Shown here in pieces: positions 9,026 through 18,109 of a stretch of 64,000 nt of DNA. This stretch comes from Vibrio sp. YMD68 (GTDB taxonomy: Bacteria > Pseudomonadota > Gammaproteobacteria > Enterobacterales > Vibrionaceae). The notes beneath the pieces were generated by a model. That model did no database searches. It was not told the DNA's origin and saw nothing but the letters and a program-made list of their open reading frames with translations. Made by a program: the position numbers and the translations under genes. The DNA is taken from assembly GCF_029958905.1 (NCBI RefSeq), contig NZ_CP124614.1, positions 2,108,001 through 2,172,000 of the forward strand. Direction: 5' to 3'. Position 1 is the stretch's first letter, and the number at the start of each line of letters is the position of its first letter.

Positions 9026-10573
9026 ATGTCAGACGCAGTGAATAAACCGCACTCTGATTCGGATATTGAGAACAAGAGCTACCAAGAGCTCCACCGTCCA
9101 GCATCTGAGTTTGCTAGCCGTTCAGACTATTTAGATCATGAACTGCAAATTATGAAACCACGCCGCTTTGGGCTTAACCTGCCTGGTCGTGATTTCCGAT
9201 TTGAATTAGAAGACTTAGTACCTGCCCTTGCTGGTACGATTGGTATTATCGCAATGTACTCTGCGGTAATGATGTCTTGGGCTGATGGCCTAACGGCGGC
9301 ATGGGATCATGTTGAGCTGGGCAAGGACTTCGCTATTGAAGTAGCCCGTGTTGAAATGCTTATCCCAGCGTTACTGTTCTGTATCTTAGCATCTGGGATA
9401 TTTAACCCTAGAGCAAATTTGGCCGGTAACCACGGTCCGATGATTCCTCTAATTGGTAGTATCGCTCTTGCTGGTGCTCACCCTCTTGCGCTGGCGATTT
9501 TATTAGGCGTTTTCGGTTTGTTGCTCAGTTACTTCAAAGGGGGGTCCAAACTGGTTAACCTCACTTCCCAAGGAACAGCAGGAGGATTATTAATATTCCT
9601 CGGCTTTACTGGGGTAATGAGCCAAATAGGTTCGATTCAAACTTGGGCGACAGGACTTCAGTCTTCCACAGTGGAAGCCGGTAGCCTTGGCTACATTGGT
9701 TTAGTGGTTCTAGGCATTAACATTGTGGTTTACGCGATTCTGGCGAAGATCAACATGCGTTGGTTAGCGATTCCTGTTTGTGCGTTCACCGGCCTTATTA
9801 TTGCTTTAGGCCTTGGAGCGGGCTTCGACCTTACGTTCGAAACAGAAATGGGCCTACCTAATCTAAACCCTGTTTACTGGTGGGGGAGCACAGAACAAGG
9901 TTGGCAATTAGGTCTTCCTAACCTGGAACACTTCATTGCATCACTTCCATTTGCGATCCTTGCGGTTGCGATGTGGTCGCCAGACTTCCTAGGTCACCGT
10001 ATCTTCCAAGAGCTGAACTACCCGCGTAAGACTGAAAAAGTATTAATGGATGTGGATGACACCATGACTATGTGTTCTTTCCGTCAAATGGTGGGGACTG
10101 CAGTCGGTGGTGGTAACATCACATCATCTTGGGGAACCTACATGATCCCGGCAGCAATCGCTAAGCGCCCTATTCCGGCTGGTGCGATTTTACTGGGCTC
10201 ACTGTGTATTATTGTTGCGATTCTTGGTTTCCCAATGGATGTTGCGGTATGGCCTCCAGTGATGCGTGTTGCTCTTCTTGTGGGTGTTTTCTTACCTCTA
10301 CTTGAAGCAGGCATGCAGATGGTTAAAGACACGAAAGATTCTCAAGCTGCGGGGATTTGTATCTTCGGGTCAGCGGTTGTCAACCCTGTACTGGCTTGGG
10401 CATTGACGATGCTTCTCGATAACAATGGTTTGATTGGTGATAAAGAGCGTGCTTCTAAACTATCATTCGTAGACAAAATTGTTATTCCTGCTGGCGTACT
10501 GATCATTTGTTTGATTGCGATGCTTGCTGTTGGTATGTTAGAAAGTCAGTATGGGCTAAAAGCTTGGCTGTAA
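9026..10573 (+). CDS. DUF3360 family polytopic membrane protein (putative transporter)
   Basis: A 515-residue inner-membrane protein with a hydrophilic N-terminal tail of about 65 residues followed by roughly 11-13 hydrophobic segments. It resembles the Vibrio DUF3360 family, whose substrate is not known to me. Motifs such as NLAGNHGPMIPLIGS, SQGTAGGLLIFLGFTG and TAVGGGNITSSWGTYMIPAA recall the half-helix motifs of SLC26/nucleobase-type carriers, but this is inference. RBS GAGG lies 8 nt before the ATG. It has its own terminator, so it is not co-transcribed with pflB, yet an FNR-like site upstream suggests anaerobic expression beside pflB, where enterics carry the formate channel focA. A formate or organic-acid substrate is a guess only. 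Confidence 0.8.
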   Translation: MSDAVNKPHSDSDIENKSYQELHRPASEFASRSDYLDHELQIMKPRRFGLNLPGRDFRFELEDLVPALAGTIGIIAMYSAVMMSWADGLTAAWDHVELGKDFAIEVARVEMLIPALLFCILASGIFNPRANLAGNHGPMIPLIGSIALAGAHPLALAILLGVFGLLLSYFKGGSKLVNLTSQGTAGGLLIFLGFTGVMSQIGSIQTWATGLQSSTVEAGSLGYIGLVVLGINIVVYAILAKINMRWLAIPVCAFTGLIIALGLGAGFDLTFETEMGLPNLNPVYWWGSTEQGWQLGLPNLEHFIASLPFAILAVAMWSPDFLGHRIFQELNYPRKTEKVLMDVDDTMTMCSFRQMVGTAVGGGNITSSWGTYMIPAAIAKRPIPAGAILLGSLCIIVAILGFPMDVAVWPPVMRVALLVGVFLPLLEAGMQMVKDTKDSQAAGICIFGSAVVNPVLAWALTMLLDNNGLIGDKERASKLSFVDKIVIPAGVLIICLIAMLAVGMLESQYGLKAWL

Positions 10574-10587
10574 ACTAAAAAAAAGTT

Positions 10588-10617
10588 AGGGTGATGAGGT
10601 TCATCGCCCTTTTTTTT
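10588..10617 (+). terminator. Terminator of the DUF3360 gene
   Basis: A 10-bp stem AGGGTGATGA/TCATCGCCCT with one G-U pair and a 3-nt loop is followed directly by eight T. It separates the DUF3360 gene from pflB. Confidence 0.88.
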
Positions 10618-10636
10618 CAACTTTATTTTACTTTTA

Positions 10637-10843
10637 TTGATTTAGTTTAAGTTTTGTAAAAATATTTTAGAGTATGATTCACCCATGTCGTGAGTGTTGT
10701 TATTCCAAATTTAATGCCACACTCGATGTAAATGGCAATATGTATAATTTTCGAGATGCTAGTTTCTACTATTATAGATATTGTTATTAATGTGAGTACT
10801 GGTCTTCCTCTGAAGATAGCTGTTCATACAGTGAACCCAGTAC
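10637..10843 (+). promoter_or_regulatory. pflB promoter region and structured 5' leader
   Basis: An FNR-like site TTGAT-TTAG-TTTAA (8 of 10) is at 10637-10650 and a perfect -10 TATAAT at 10742-10747 without a good -35. The leader then holds a nested structure: outer stem GTACTGG (10796-10802) with CCAGTAC (10837-10843), hairpin TCTTC/GAAGA (10803-10816) and hairpin GTTCA/TGAAC (10822-10836), a three-way junction. Six T follow three bases later, so it might also act as an attenuator. The stems are exact; function is inferred. Confidence 0.5.
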
Positions 10844-10874
10844 GTGTTTTTTCTACTAAAAAGGTAGGTATGTC

Positions 10875-13151
10875 ATGGCAGAGCAATTTGCTAAAGCTTG
10901 GGAAGGTTTTGCTGCAGGTGAGTGGCAAAACGAAGTAAACGTTCGTGATTTTATTCAAAAGAACTACGCGCCGTATGAAGGCGACGAATCTTTCCTAGTT
11001 TCTGAAGGTACTGAAGCAACTAACGTGCTTTGGAACAAAGTAATGGAAGGTATCAAGCAGGAAAACGCAACGAAAGCTCCTGTGGATTTCGATACATCTG
11101 TTATCTCTACCATCACTGCTCACGATGCAGGTTACATCAACAAAGATCTTGAGACTATCGTTGGTCTTCAGACTGAAAAACCATTAAAGCGTGCGATCAT
11201 CCCTAACGGTGGTGTACGTATGGTTGAAGGTTCTTGTAAAGCATACGGTGAAACTCTTGACCCGATGGTTTCAAAGATCTACTCAGAATACCGCAAAACA
11301 CACAACGCAGGTGTTTTCGATATCTACACGCCAGACATTCTAAAATGTCGTAAATCTGGTGTTCTAACGGGTCTTCCTGATGCATACGGTCGTGGTCGTA
11401 TCATTGGTGATTACCGTCGCGTTGCACTTTACGGCGTAGACTTCCTGATGAAAGACAAGCAAGCTCAGTTTGCTTCTCTTCAAGAGCGTTTTGAAAACGG
11501 CGAAGACCTAGCAGCAACAATGCAACTTCGTGAAGAGATCTCTGAGCAACACCGCGCTCTAGGCCAAATGAAAGTAATGGCTGAGAAATACGGTTACGAT
11601 ATCTCAGGCCCAGCTCAAACAGCTCAAGAAGCAATCCAGTGGACTTACTTCGGGTACCTAGCGGCGGTTAAATCTCAAAACGGTGCAGCGATGTCTCTAG
11701 GTCGTACTTCGACTTTCCTAGACGTGTTCATTGAGCGTGATATTGCTTCTGGCGCTATCACAGAAGTTCAAGCACAAGAAATGATCGATCACTTCGTAAT
11801 GAAGCTACGTATGGTTCGTTTCCTACGTACTCCTGAATACGATGAGCTATTCTCTGGTGACCCAATCTGGGCTACAGAATCTATGGGTGGTATGGGTGTT
11901 GATGGTCGTACACTGGTTACGCGTACAAACTTCCGTTTCCTAAACAGCCTATACACTATGGGGCCTTCTCCAGAGCCAAACATTACGGTTCTTTGGTCTG
12001 AGCAATTGCCTGACGGCTTCAAGCGTTTCTGTGCGAAGGTATCTATCGATACGTCTTCTATCCAGTACGAAAATGATGACCTAATGCGCCCTGACCTACA
12101 GTCGGATGACTACGCAATCGCATGTTGTGTATCTCCAATGATTGTTGGTAAGCAAATGCAGTTCTTCGGTGCTCGTGCTAACCTTGCGAAAACAATGCTT
12201 TACGCAATCAATGGCGGCGTTGATGAAAAACTGAAAATGCAAGTTGGTCCAGTTGGCGATAAGATCACTGACGAAGTGCTTAGCTACGATGACGTAATGG
12301 GTCGCCTAGACACGTTTATGGATTGGTTAGCGAAGCAATACGTGACTGCGCTAAACAGCATCCACTTCATGCACGACAAATACAGCTACGAAGCGTCTCT
12401 GATGGCACTTCATGACCGTGATGTTCGTCGTACTATGGCATGTGGTATCGCGGGTCTTTCTGTTGCAGCTGACTCTCTATCTGCAATCAAATACGCAACG
12501 GTTAAACCAGTGCGTGATGAAGACGGCATTGCTATCGATTTCGATATCGAAGGTGACTACCCTAAATTTGGTAACAACGACGCTCGTGTTGATGACATCG
12601 CATGTGAACTTGTTTCTACGTTTATGGGCAAAATCCGTAAGCTTAAGATGTACCGTGACGCTATCCCAACTCAGTCTATTCTGACTATCACGTCTAACGT
12701 GGTATACGGTAAGAAGACAGGTAACACCCCTGATGGTCGCCGTGCTGGTGCTCCTTTCGCTCCTGGTGCAAATCCAATGCACGGTCGTGATGAGAAAGGC
12801 GCAGTAGCGTCACTGACATCTGTAGGTAAACTGCCGTTTGCAGACGCACAAGATGGTATCTCTTACACTTTCTCTATCGTGCCAAATGCACTGGGTAAAG
12901 AAGAAGATAGCCAACGTGCTAACCTAGCAGGCCTTATGGATGGTTACTTCCACCATGAAGCTGGCGTTGAAGGTGGCCAACACCTTAACGTGAATGTTCT
13001 TAACCGCGGTACGCTTGAAGACGCTGTTAAGCACCCTGAGAAATACCCACAGCTAACTATCCGTGTTTCTGGTTACGCTGTTCGCTTTAACTCTTTAACT
13101 AAAGAGCAACAAGCTGATGTAATCGCACGTACTTTCACTGAATCTCTATAA
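10875..13151 (+). CDS. pflB: Formate acetyltransferase (pyruvate formate-lyase)
   Basis: A 758-residue glycyl-radical enzyme, close to the usual 760. It converts pyruvate and CoA to acetyl-CoA and formate without oxygen. The catalytic cysteine pair is at residues 417-418 ([10 protein letters not shown]), and the radical glycine lies about 25 residues from the C-terminus in RVSGYAVRF. The start ATG at 10875 follows AAGGTAGGT. Codon use is strongly biased to CGT, GGT and CTA/CTT-type codons, as expected for a highly expressed gene. Its activator pflA is not adjacent but 3.4 kb downstream, beyond a lipid A deacylase gene and a reverse-strand chemoreceptor. FNR/ArcA control is expected from the family. 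Confidence 0.98.
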   Translation: MAEQFAKAWEGFAAGEWQNEVNVRDFIQKNYAPYEGDESFLVSEGTEATNVLWNKVMEGIKQENATKAPVDFDTSVISTITAHDAGYINKDLETIVGLQTEKPLKRAIIPNGGVRMVEGSCKAYGETLDPMVSKIYSEYRKTHNAGVFDIYTPDILKCRKSGVLTGLPDAYGRGRIIGDYRRVALYGVDFLMKDKQAQFASLQERFENGEDLAATMQLREEISEQHRALGQMKVMAEKYGYDISGPAQTAQEAIQWTYFGYLAAVKSQNGAAMSLGRTSTFLDVFIERDIASGAITEVQAQEMIDHFVMKLRMVRFLRTPEYDELFSGDPIWATESMGGMGVDGRTLVTRTNFRFLNSLYTMGPSPEPNITVLWSEQLPDGFKRFCAKVSIDTSSIQYENDDLMRPDLQSDDYAIACCVSPMIVGKQMQFFGARANLAKTMLYAINGGVDEKLKMQVGPVGDKITDEVLSYDDVMGRLDTFMDWLAKQYVTALNSIHFMHDKYSYEASLMALHDRDVRRTMACGIAGLSVAADSLSAIKYATVKPVRDEDGIAIDFDIEGDYPKFGNNDARVDDIACELVSTFMGKIRKLKMYRDAIPTQSILTITSNVVYGKKTGNTPDGRRAGAPFAPGANPMHGRDEKGAVASLTSVGKLPFADAQDGISYTFSIVPNALGKEEDSQRANLAGLMDGYFHHEAGVEGGQHLNVNVLNRGTLEDAVKHPEKYPQLTIRVSGYAVRFNSLTKEQQADVIARTFTESL

Positions 13152-13175
13152 GATTTAGCGAAACATAAAGCGTAG

Positions 13176-13213
13176 AAGCCCTGCTTACTCATTCAGTAAG
13201 CAGGGCTTTTTTT
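13176..13213 (+). terminator. Terminator of pflB
   Basis: A perfect 14-bp stem AAGCCCTGCTTACT/AGTAAGCAGGGCTT with loop CATTC is followed by a run of T. It is among the strongest terminators in the window and shows that pflA is not transcribed from pflB. Confidence 0.95.
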
Positions 13214-13353
13214 CGACTACAATTCACCAAAAATCTTGGTTAAGTCGATTAATTCGATTACGCGCACAGTTTTAACGCTTCATTATTCTATCGCTCACTT
13301 TGGCGTATTTTTTGCTGTACTATCTAGAGTCAGTAATCAGTTGTAGTACTAAA

Positions 13354-14331
13354 ATGAAGTCACGAATTCTCCTTGCTTTAATTATCTCCTCGTCAAGTGT
13401 CATCGCATCTGAACGATCCACCGTTTCATTTTCCCTTGATAACGATGGTATCTTTGGGGTCGACCAAGATTATACCAATGGCATTTTTCTCTCTTATACT
13501 TCAGGGGCAATCAACACGCCTTGGATTCTTACCCCTCTGAGCTTGTCGGTTTGGGGAGCCTCTCCTTTAGACAAAGTCGAGTTTACGTTAGGGCACAAAA
13601 TGTGGACGCCTTCAGACATTGAAGCAATGGAGCCCCTTGCAAATGACCGACCGTACGCGGGTTATTTCCATGGTGAACTTAATTTCATCAGCCTTCACCC
13701 ACAGCAAGCTCAGCGATTTAACCTAACTCTCGGCGCAACCGGTGAAAACTCATTGGCAGGCCAAGCACAAAAGTTGGTTCATAGCATTACCGGGTCTGAC
13801 GATCCAAACGGCTGGGACTACCAAGTCGATGAGGGTATGGTCGGCAGTGTTGGCTACCTATCTCACTTTAACTGGGGACGCAGCCGTTCATTCGGTAATA
13901 CTGAATTTGAAGTGTCCAACGTCAGCGAAGGCAATATAGGGAGTTTTAGAAGTGATCTTTCTACTGGGATGATGTTTCGATGGGGTACAGACCTTGGGGG
14001 AAACATGGGCGCTGCCAACATTTCAACAGAAAACCCATTTCGACCTGGTATGATTGGCGCGTCTAATTCTGCTTGGTTTGTCTTCACTGGCATTGAAGGT
14101 CGCTATCGATTCAACGACATCACCATTGAAGGCGAACGACCTAACATTTCAGACCCTGAAAATTACCCAAGCACCCTTGAAAACTGGCAATCTACCGCGG
14201 TTTTAGGCGCGGTTTGGTACAACCAATACGTCGGGGCCAGTTTAACCGTGACAGCAAAAACACCCGATTACAAACAAGCGCCAAGCTCGATATATGGTAC
14301 GGGTGGCCTCGCACTATTTGCCTTTTTCTAA
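13354..14331 (+). CDS. LpxR/DUF2219 family outer-membrane lipid A 3'-O-deacylase
   Basis: A 325-residue exported beta-barrel protein. The signal peptide MKSRILLALIISSSSVIASE decides the start at 13354 rather than the longer frame at 13300. The mature N-terminus carries the family motif LDNDGIFG..D.DYTNG, which in Salmonella LpxR holds catalytic Asn, Asp and Thr residues, and NDRPYAGYFHGEL contains a conserved His. The protein ends in Phe (LALFAFF), the usual barrel-insertion signature. LpxR removes the 3'-acyloxyacyl chain of lipid A using calcium. It lies between pflB and pflA. Enzyme activity is inferred from the family. Confidence 0.82.
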   Translation: MKSRILLALIISSSSVIASERSTVSFSLDNDGIFGVDQDYTNGIFLSYTSGAINTPWILTPLSLSVWGASPLDKVEFTLGHKMWTPSDIEAMEPLANDRPYAGYFHGELNFISLHPQQAQRFNLTLGATGENSLAGQAQKLVHSITGSDDPNGWDYQVDEGMVGSVGYLSHFNWGRSRSFGNTEFEVSNVSEGNIGSFRSDLSTGMMFRWGTDLGGNMGAANISTENPFRPGMIGASNSAWFVFTGIEGRYRFNDITIEGERPNISDPENYPSTLENWQSTAVLGAVWYNQYVGASLTVTAKTPDYKQAPSSIYGTGGLALFAFF

Positions 14332-14402
14332 CCTTTGCTTGCTATAACACTCAGTAGGATAGCCGTTAGAATAAAAACCATTTTATTGAGACGACTACCT
14401 CT

Positions 14403-14440
14403 ACTGATTACTGATTACTGATAGCTAAATTGGCTAAATA
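14403..14440. repeat. Two adjoining short tandem repeats across the chemoreceptor stop codon
   Basis: ACTGATT is repeated at 14403-14409 and 14410-14416 with a partial third copy to 14422. Next, AGCTAAATT (14423-14431) and GGCTAAATA (14432-14440) are related 9-bp units (7 of 9). The minus-strand stop codon (TAG, 14434-14436) lies in the second of these. Confidence 0.7.
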
Positions 14441-16314
14441 TTGAAACGTTCGCAGTCTGAATTCAGGCTGCTTGAACGTTCATCCACCAACTCGCTCGTC
14501 TGTCTTAGCTGTTCATTATTGTTTTCGAGTTCTTTCATTGCCGATGATATCTCTATCATGTTATTCGCCATTGATTGACTAGTCGTAGCAAGCTCTCTTA
14601 TTGAGGCGAATATCACTTCGGTTTGATGCGCAGCTTCATCGGCTTTTTCAGTGATTTGACCTAATGCTGTCATCGCTTCGTGGCCTTTTTCTTGACCTGC
14701 TTGTATAGAAGATTCAGATTGCCCAATGTACTGAATCACTTCAGCACTCTCTTTTTTCATGGTTTCAATCGTCCCTGAAATCTCACCAACTGCATCAACC
14801 GTTCTCACCGCCAGGTTCCTAACTTCATCGGCAACCACGGCAAATCCTCTCCCCTGCTCACCAGCCCTTGCCGCTTCTATCGCCGCATTCAAAGCAAGTA
14901 GATTGGTTTGTTCCGCAATCCCGTTAATAATCTCCATAACGGAATCCACTTTTGAGGAGGCGGTTTCTAGCTGTTGAATATGCCCTGCTGCCGACTTCAG
15001 TATATTGTTAACATCTTCAAGGGAATCAATAGCTCCTTTGATCACCGTCGCCCCTTCTTCTGCAGCGTTGGTCGATGACTTACTCACATCAGCAACAAAC
15101 TCCAACGAATTAGACACTTCTTGCGTGGTCACACTGACTTCTTCAGTCGCAGACGCTAACAACTCGGTTTGTCCTAATACTTTCGATTGATTGTGTGCCA
15201 ACGTATCTATCCCTGTATTCAGTTCTGCCGCATTGACTGACAATGCATTACTGCTATTTTGTACACCATGAACCAATTCACCCAGATTTTCGCAACTTTG
15301 GTTAATCGTCATCGCTAATTGGTTAAATTCATCGTTATCGTTCGGGCCTATCTTCATTCTCTGTGATAAATCACCTTTCGCAACGCCGGAAAGAATCGTA
15401 CTTATTTGCTTAACTGAGCGTGTTAGCGTCCCACTGATTGTGATAAAGATTGCAATAGTAAATACGGCTAATGCCGCACATGCAATGAGAACCGACCATT
15501 GGGTTTGGGCCGCACTTTTCTCGGCCTTTCCAATGTATTCAGTCGTAATACCCGCTAACGTATCCGTCACATCACCAATGACCGTCTTTACGCGTAATTC
15601 ACTTTGAAATAAGTTTTGTTCAATCGTTCCAATCTCTTGGGAAAGCTCAGCAACTCTAAGAAAGGTACTTTTCATCGCTTCAATCTCTTTCTCATAGAGA
15701 TCAAGCATCGCATATGTATTCGACATGTTTACGAACATCGCCATCGCTCTGTTGAACAAAGTGAGATTTTTTTCGTTAGGCTGAAGCAGATAGTTTTGTT
15801 GTGCTTTAATCATAACCTGAAAATCTGAATTCAAAGTCACCATACCGGTTTCTTCAATTTTCTTTTCAATGGTTGTCGCCAGCGATTTTAATTGGCCTAA
15901 ATTCCCCTCATCTACACTGAATCCGAGCTCTTCCTTCACCGTTAACCATGGAATGAGTGTTTGATAAAACTCGTCCACACTCCCCGTCAGGTCATCAGCT
16001 TGCTGAATCAGACCAAGCGCTTTTAGAAAAATCGCATTTTCATCGGCTAACTGCTTAATTTCTTCTGTTGTTACCTTAGTCTTTTCCACTTCATTCGCGG
16101 TAAGAGAATCGATGTCAGCGGCAAGTGTCAGTAACGCACTTTGTGTTTTGTATATCGAAATCGAACCAGCAGCCACATCGCCACTACTGATATATTGTGA
16201 CCCCATTACAGACAAACGGTTTGAGGTAAACAGGCCAAGGCTAATAAAACCGATAGACAAAATCACCAAAAAGGCAGTTATTTTTTGTCGTTGAGATAAT
16301 GCAAATACTTCCAT
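14434..16314 (-). CDS. Methyl-accepting chemotaxis protein, helical (HBM-like) sensor
   Basis: A 626-residue transducer. Membrane helix 1 is at about 12-32, then a periplasmic region of about 240 residues that is nearly all helical, with the pattern [18 protein letters not shown] near the middle that recalls helical bimodular (HBM) domains. Helix 2 is at about 275-297, followed by HAMP and the signalling domain with the tip [20 protein letters not shown] and [15 protein letters not shown] at about 470-505. HBM receptors in other bacteria sense small organic acids; the ligand here is unknown. RBS AAGGGTG precedes the ATG. It is encoded between pflB and pflA on the opposite strand. Confidence 0.94.
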   Translation of the reverse strand: MEVFALSQRQKITAFLVILSIGFISLGLFTSNRLSVMGSQYISSGDVAAGSISIYKTQSALLTLAADIDSLTANEVEKTKVTTEEIKQLADENAIFLKALGLIQQADDLTGSVDEFYQTLIPWLTVKEELGFSVDEGNLGQLKSLATTIEKKIEETGMVTLNSDFQVMIKAQQNYLLQPNEKNLTLFNRAMAMFVNMSNTYAMLDLYEKEIEAMKSTFLRVAELSQEIGTIEQNLFQSELRVKTVIGDVTDTLAGITTEYIGKAEKSAAQTQWSVLIACAALAVFTIAIFITISGTLTRSVKQISTILSGVAKGDLSQRMKIGPNDNDEFNQLAMTINQSCENLGELVHGVQNSSNALSVNAAELNTGIDTLAHNQSKVLGQTELLASATEEVSVTTQEVSNSLEFVADVSKSSTNAAEEGATVIKGAIDSLEDVNNILKSAAGHIQQLETASSKVDSVMEIINGIAEQTNLLALNAAIEAARAGEQGRGFAVVADEVRNLAVRTVDAVGEISGTIETMKKESAEVIQYIGQSESSIQAGQEKGHEAMTALGQITEKADEAAHQTEVIFASIRELATTSQSMANNMIEISSAMKELENNNEQLRQTSELVDERSSSLNSDCERFNI

Positions 16315-16433
16315 GAGACACCCTTATCTACTATTGAGATAAACAACTAAGCAAAAATTATGTAACTAAATTATTATTAATATCTTTATTAACTATAACA
16401 ACTCTATAACACATAACCTGTATAAGGCGATTT

Positions 16434-16471
16434 ATTTTTAATAACTATTTTTAATAACCATTTTAATAACC
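16434..16471. repeat. 13-bp tandem repeat (x3) in the pflA/chemoreceptor divergent region
   Basis: Units are ATTTTTAATAACT (16434-16446), ATTTTTAATAACC (16447-16459) and ATTTTAATAACC (16460-16471, one T shorter). They lie 90-130 bp upstream of pflA within an A+T-rich 247 bp divergent promoter region in which I see no other clear site. Confidence 0.85.
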
Positions 16472-16561
16472 GTGGAAAAAATGCAGTTAATGCCACAAGC
16501 ACTGTTTATAACCTGCTATTTATAATAAAATAACGTCAAATTTCCTTTTCGAGATGAGTTC

Positions 16562-17302
16562 ATGTCTACAACTGGTCGCATTCATTCTTTTGAGTCTTGT
16601 GGTACCGTCGATGGCCCTGGCATTCGGTTTATTGTGTTTATGCAAGGGTGCTTAATGCGTTGTAAGTATTGCCATAATCGCGATACATGGGATACACATG
16701 GCGGAAAAGAGGTCACTGTCGAAGAAATTATTACCGAAGCCAAGTCATACCGACATTTTATGAAGGCATCGGGTGGGGGTATCACTTGTTCCGGTGGCGA
16801 AGCGATGCTGCAACCTGAGTTTGTAAGAGATTTCTTCCAAGCAGCGCAAGCCGAAGGTATTCATACTTGTCTTGATACCAACGGGTATATTCGCAAACAC
16901 ACCGACGTAGTTGATGAGGTTCTCGCCTCTACCGATCTCGTTATGCTAGACCTCAAGCATATGAAAGATGAAATTCATCATGATTTTATCGGTGTTTCTA
17001 ATAAGCGCACCCTAGACTTTGCTCGCTACTTACACAAAATCGGTCAAAAAACTTGGATCCGCTATGTGGTTGTGCCTGGTTATACCGATGACATCGAAGC
17101 GGTGCACATGCTTGGTGAGTTTATTAAAGATATGGATAACATTGAAAAAGTTGAACTTCTACCGTATCACAAGCTAGGTGCGCATAAGTGGGAAGCGCTG
17201 GGTTTTGAGTACGAACTGGAAGGCGTCAGCCCTCCATCAAAAGAGTCTATGGACAATATTCAGTCAATTTTGAGTCAGTATAACTCTAACGTAAAGTACT
17301 GA
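16562..17302 (+). CDS. pflA: Pyruvate formate-lyase 1-activating enzyme
   Basis: A 246-residue radical SAM protein. The CxxxCxxC cluster motif is C30-C34-C37 ([11 protein letters not shown]), the GGE motif is [13 protein letters not shown], and VVPGYTDD follows. The enzyme uses a 4Fe-4S cluster and S-adenosylmethionine to place the glycyl radical on PflB under anaerobic conditions. The length is the same as E. coli PflA. It is separated from pflB by two genes and a strong terminator, so it must have its own promoter in the A+T-rich region upstream. The yfbU gene follows 54 bp later. Confidence 0.97.
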   Translation: MSTTGRIHSFESCGTVDGPGIRFIVFMQGCLMRCKYCHNRDTWDTHGGKEVTVEEIITEAKSYRHFMKASGGGITCSGGEAMLQPEFVRDFFQAAQAEGIHTCLDTNGYIRKHTDVVDEVLASTDLVMLDLKHMKDEIHHDFIGVSNKRTLDFARYLHKIGQKTWIRYVVVPGYTDDIEAVHMLGEFIKDMDNIEKVELLPYHKLGAHKWEALGFEYELEGVSPPSKESMDNIQSILSQYNSNVKY

Positions 17303-17356
17303 TAAATAATGTTATAGCCTTTTATAAACATGTATTAACACGAATAGAGAATTATT

Positions 17357-17857
17357 ATGGAAATGACCAATGCTCAACGTTTGATCCTTTCAAACCAGTA
17401 TTACTTGATGTCTCAAATGGACCCAGAAAACCGTGGTAAGTACCAACGTTTTCAGACCATTGTAGAGCGTGGTTACGAATTGCAAATGCAGGAGCTAAAT
17501 AAAGACTTCGGTTGTATCGTTGAAGCTGAGTGTCGTCAAGTGATTGATATTTTGGAAATGTATCATGCGATGCAAGAATCGAACAAAATGCTCAAAGACG
17601 ATGAGCGTAAAGACGTCGACCAAAGACGCTTACAGTTTTTAGGGTTTGATATCGCTCGCGAATCACAGCTCGTCAATTACGTTCGTTTCTTGATTGACTC
17701 TGAAGGCTTATACCCGCACTTTGATAAAGCGGATCACCACTTCAATAGCCAAATGCCGATGCTTGAAAAGTATCGTCGCATGCTGGCAACGTGGCGAGCC
17801 TGCCCTCGTCAATATCACTTGTGTGCGACTGAGTTGAATCAAATCTTTAATGCATAA
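17357..17857 (+). CDS. yfbU: YfbU family protein (UPF0304)
   Basis: A 166-residue soluble helical protein matching E. coli Yfb[19 protein letters not shown] at the N-terminus, a central [15 protein letters not shown] and a C-terminal [17 protein letters not shown]. No catalytic motif is evident and the role is not established. It may be co-transcribed with pflA (54 bp gap, no terminator between) and is followed by a terminator. Its stop codon is the last codon of the first unit of a 13-bp duplication. Confidence 0.92.
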   Translation: MEMTNAQRLILSNQYYLMSQMDPENRGKYQRFQTIVERGYELQMQELNKDFGCIVEAECRQVIDILEMYHAMQESNKMLKDDERKDVDQRRLQFLGFDIARESQLVNYVRFLIDSEGLYPHFDKADHHFNSQMPMLEKYRRMLATWRACPRQYHLCATELNQIFNA

Positions 17858-17870
17858 CTTTAATGCATGA
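17845..17870 (+). repeat. 13-bp tandem duplication at the yfbU stop codon
   Basis: CTTTAATGCATAA (17845-17857) is followed directly by CTTTAATGCATGA (17858-17870), 12 of 13 identical. The first copy ends exactly with the yfbU TAA stop. Confidence 0.88.
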
Positions 17871-17905
17871 ACTTGGAGCATAAGCCCAAGTAAACCCGAT
17901 TGGAT

Positions 17906-17934
17906 AAAGGTTAGCGTAGAGCTGGCCTTTTTTT
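17906..17934 (+). terminator. Terminator after yfbU
   Basis: Stem AAAGGTTAGC/GCTGGCCTTT (two G-U pairs) with loop GTAGA is followed by a run of T. Confidence 0.75.
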
Positions 17935-18085
17935 GTACCGTATTCCATGAACATCTTTATCACCTAATTCTCTCCCCTCGTTCCTCTATTTTGCAATTAA
18001 ACACATAATTGTTAAGCACAATTCTAAAACTAAACTAATCTTAACTATGAAAGGATTTGTATTTCGATTGCGGGTTGTTTGACAG

Positions 18086-18100
18086 TTTGAACGGTTCAAA
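18086..18100 (+). promoter_or_regulatory. Perfect palindrome abutting the yeaG ribosome site
   Basis: TTTGAAC-G-GTTCAAA is an exact 7-bp dyad with a one-base centre. It ends directly at the AGGGG ribosome site, about 10 nt before the start codon. It could be an operator or form a small RNA hairpin (TTTGA/TCAAA, 5-nt loop) that affects translation. Confidence 0.45.
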
Positions 18101-18109
18101 GGGGATTTC

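Noticed and set aside
10796..10843. ZTP (pfl) riboswitch
   Set aside because: The conserved GGC and CCGCCUGGGC-type elements and pseudoknot of that class are not visible; the structure is a simple three-way junction.
10732..10938. 68-residue open frame overlapping the pflB start in another frame
   Set aside because: No ribosome site before its ATG and no recognisable sequence; it runs through the structured leader. A translated upstream ORF cannot be excluded but is not supported.
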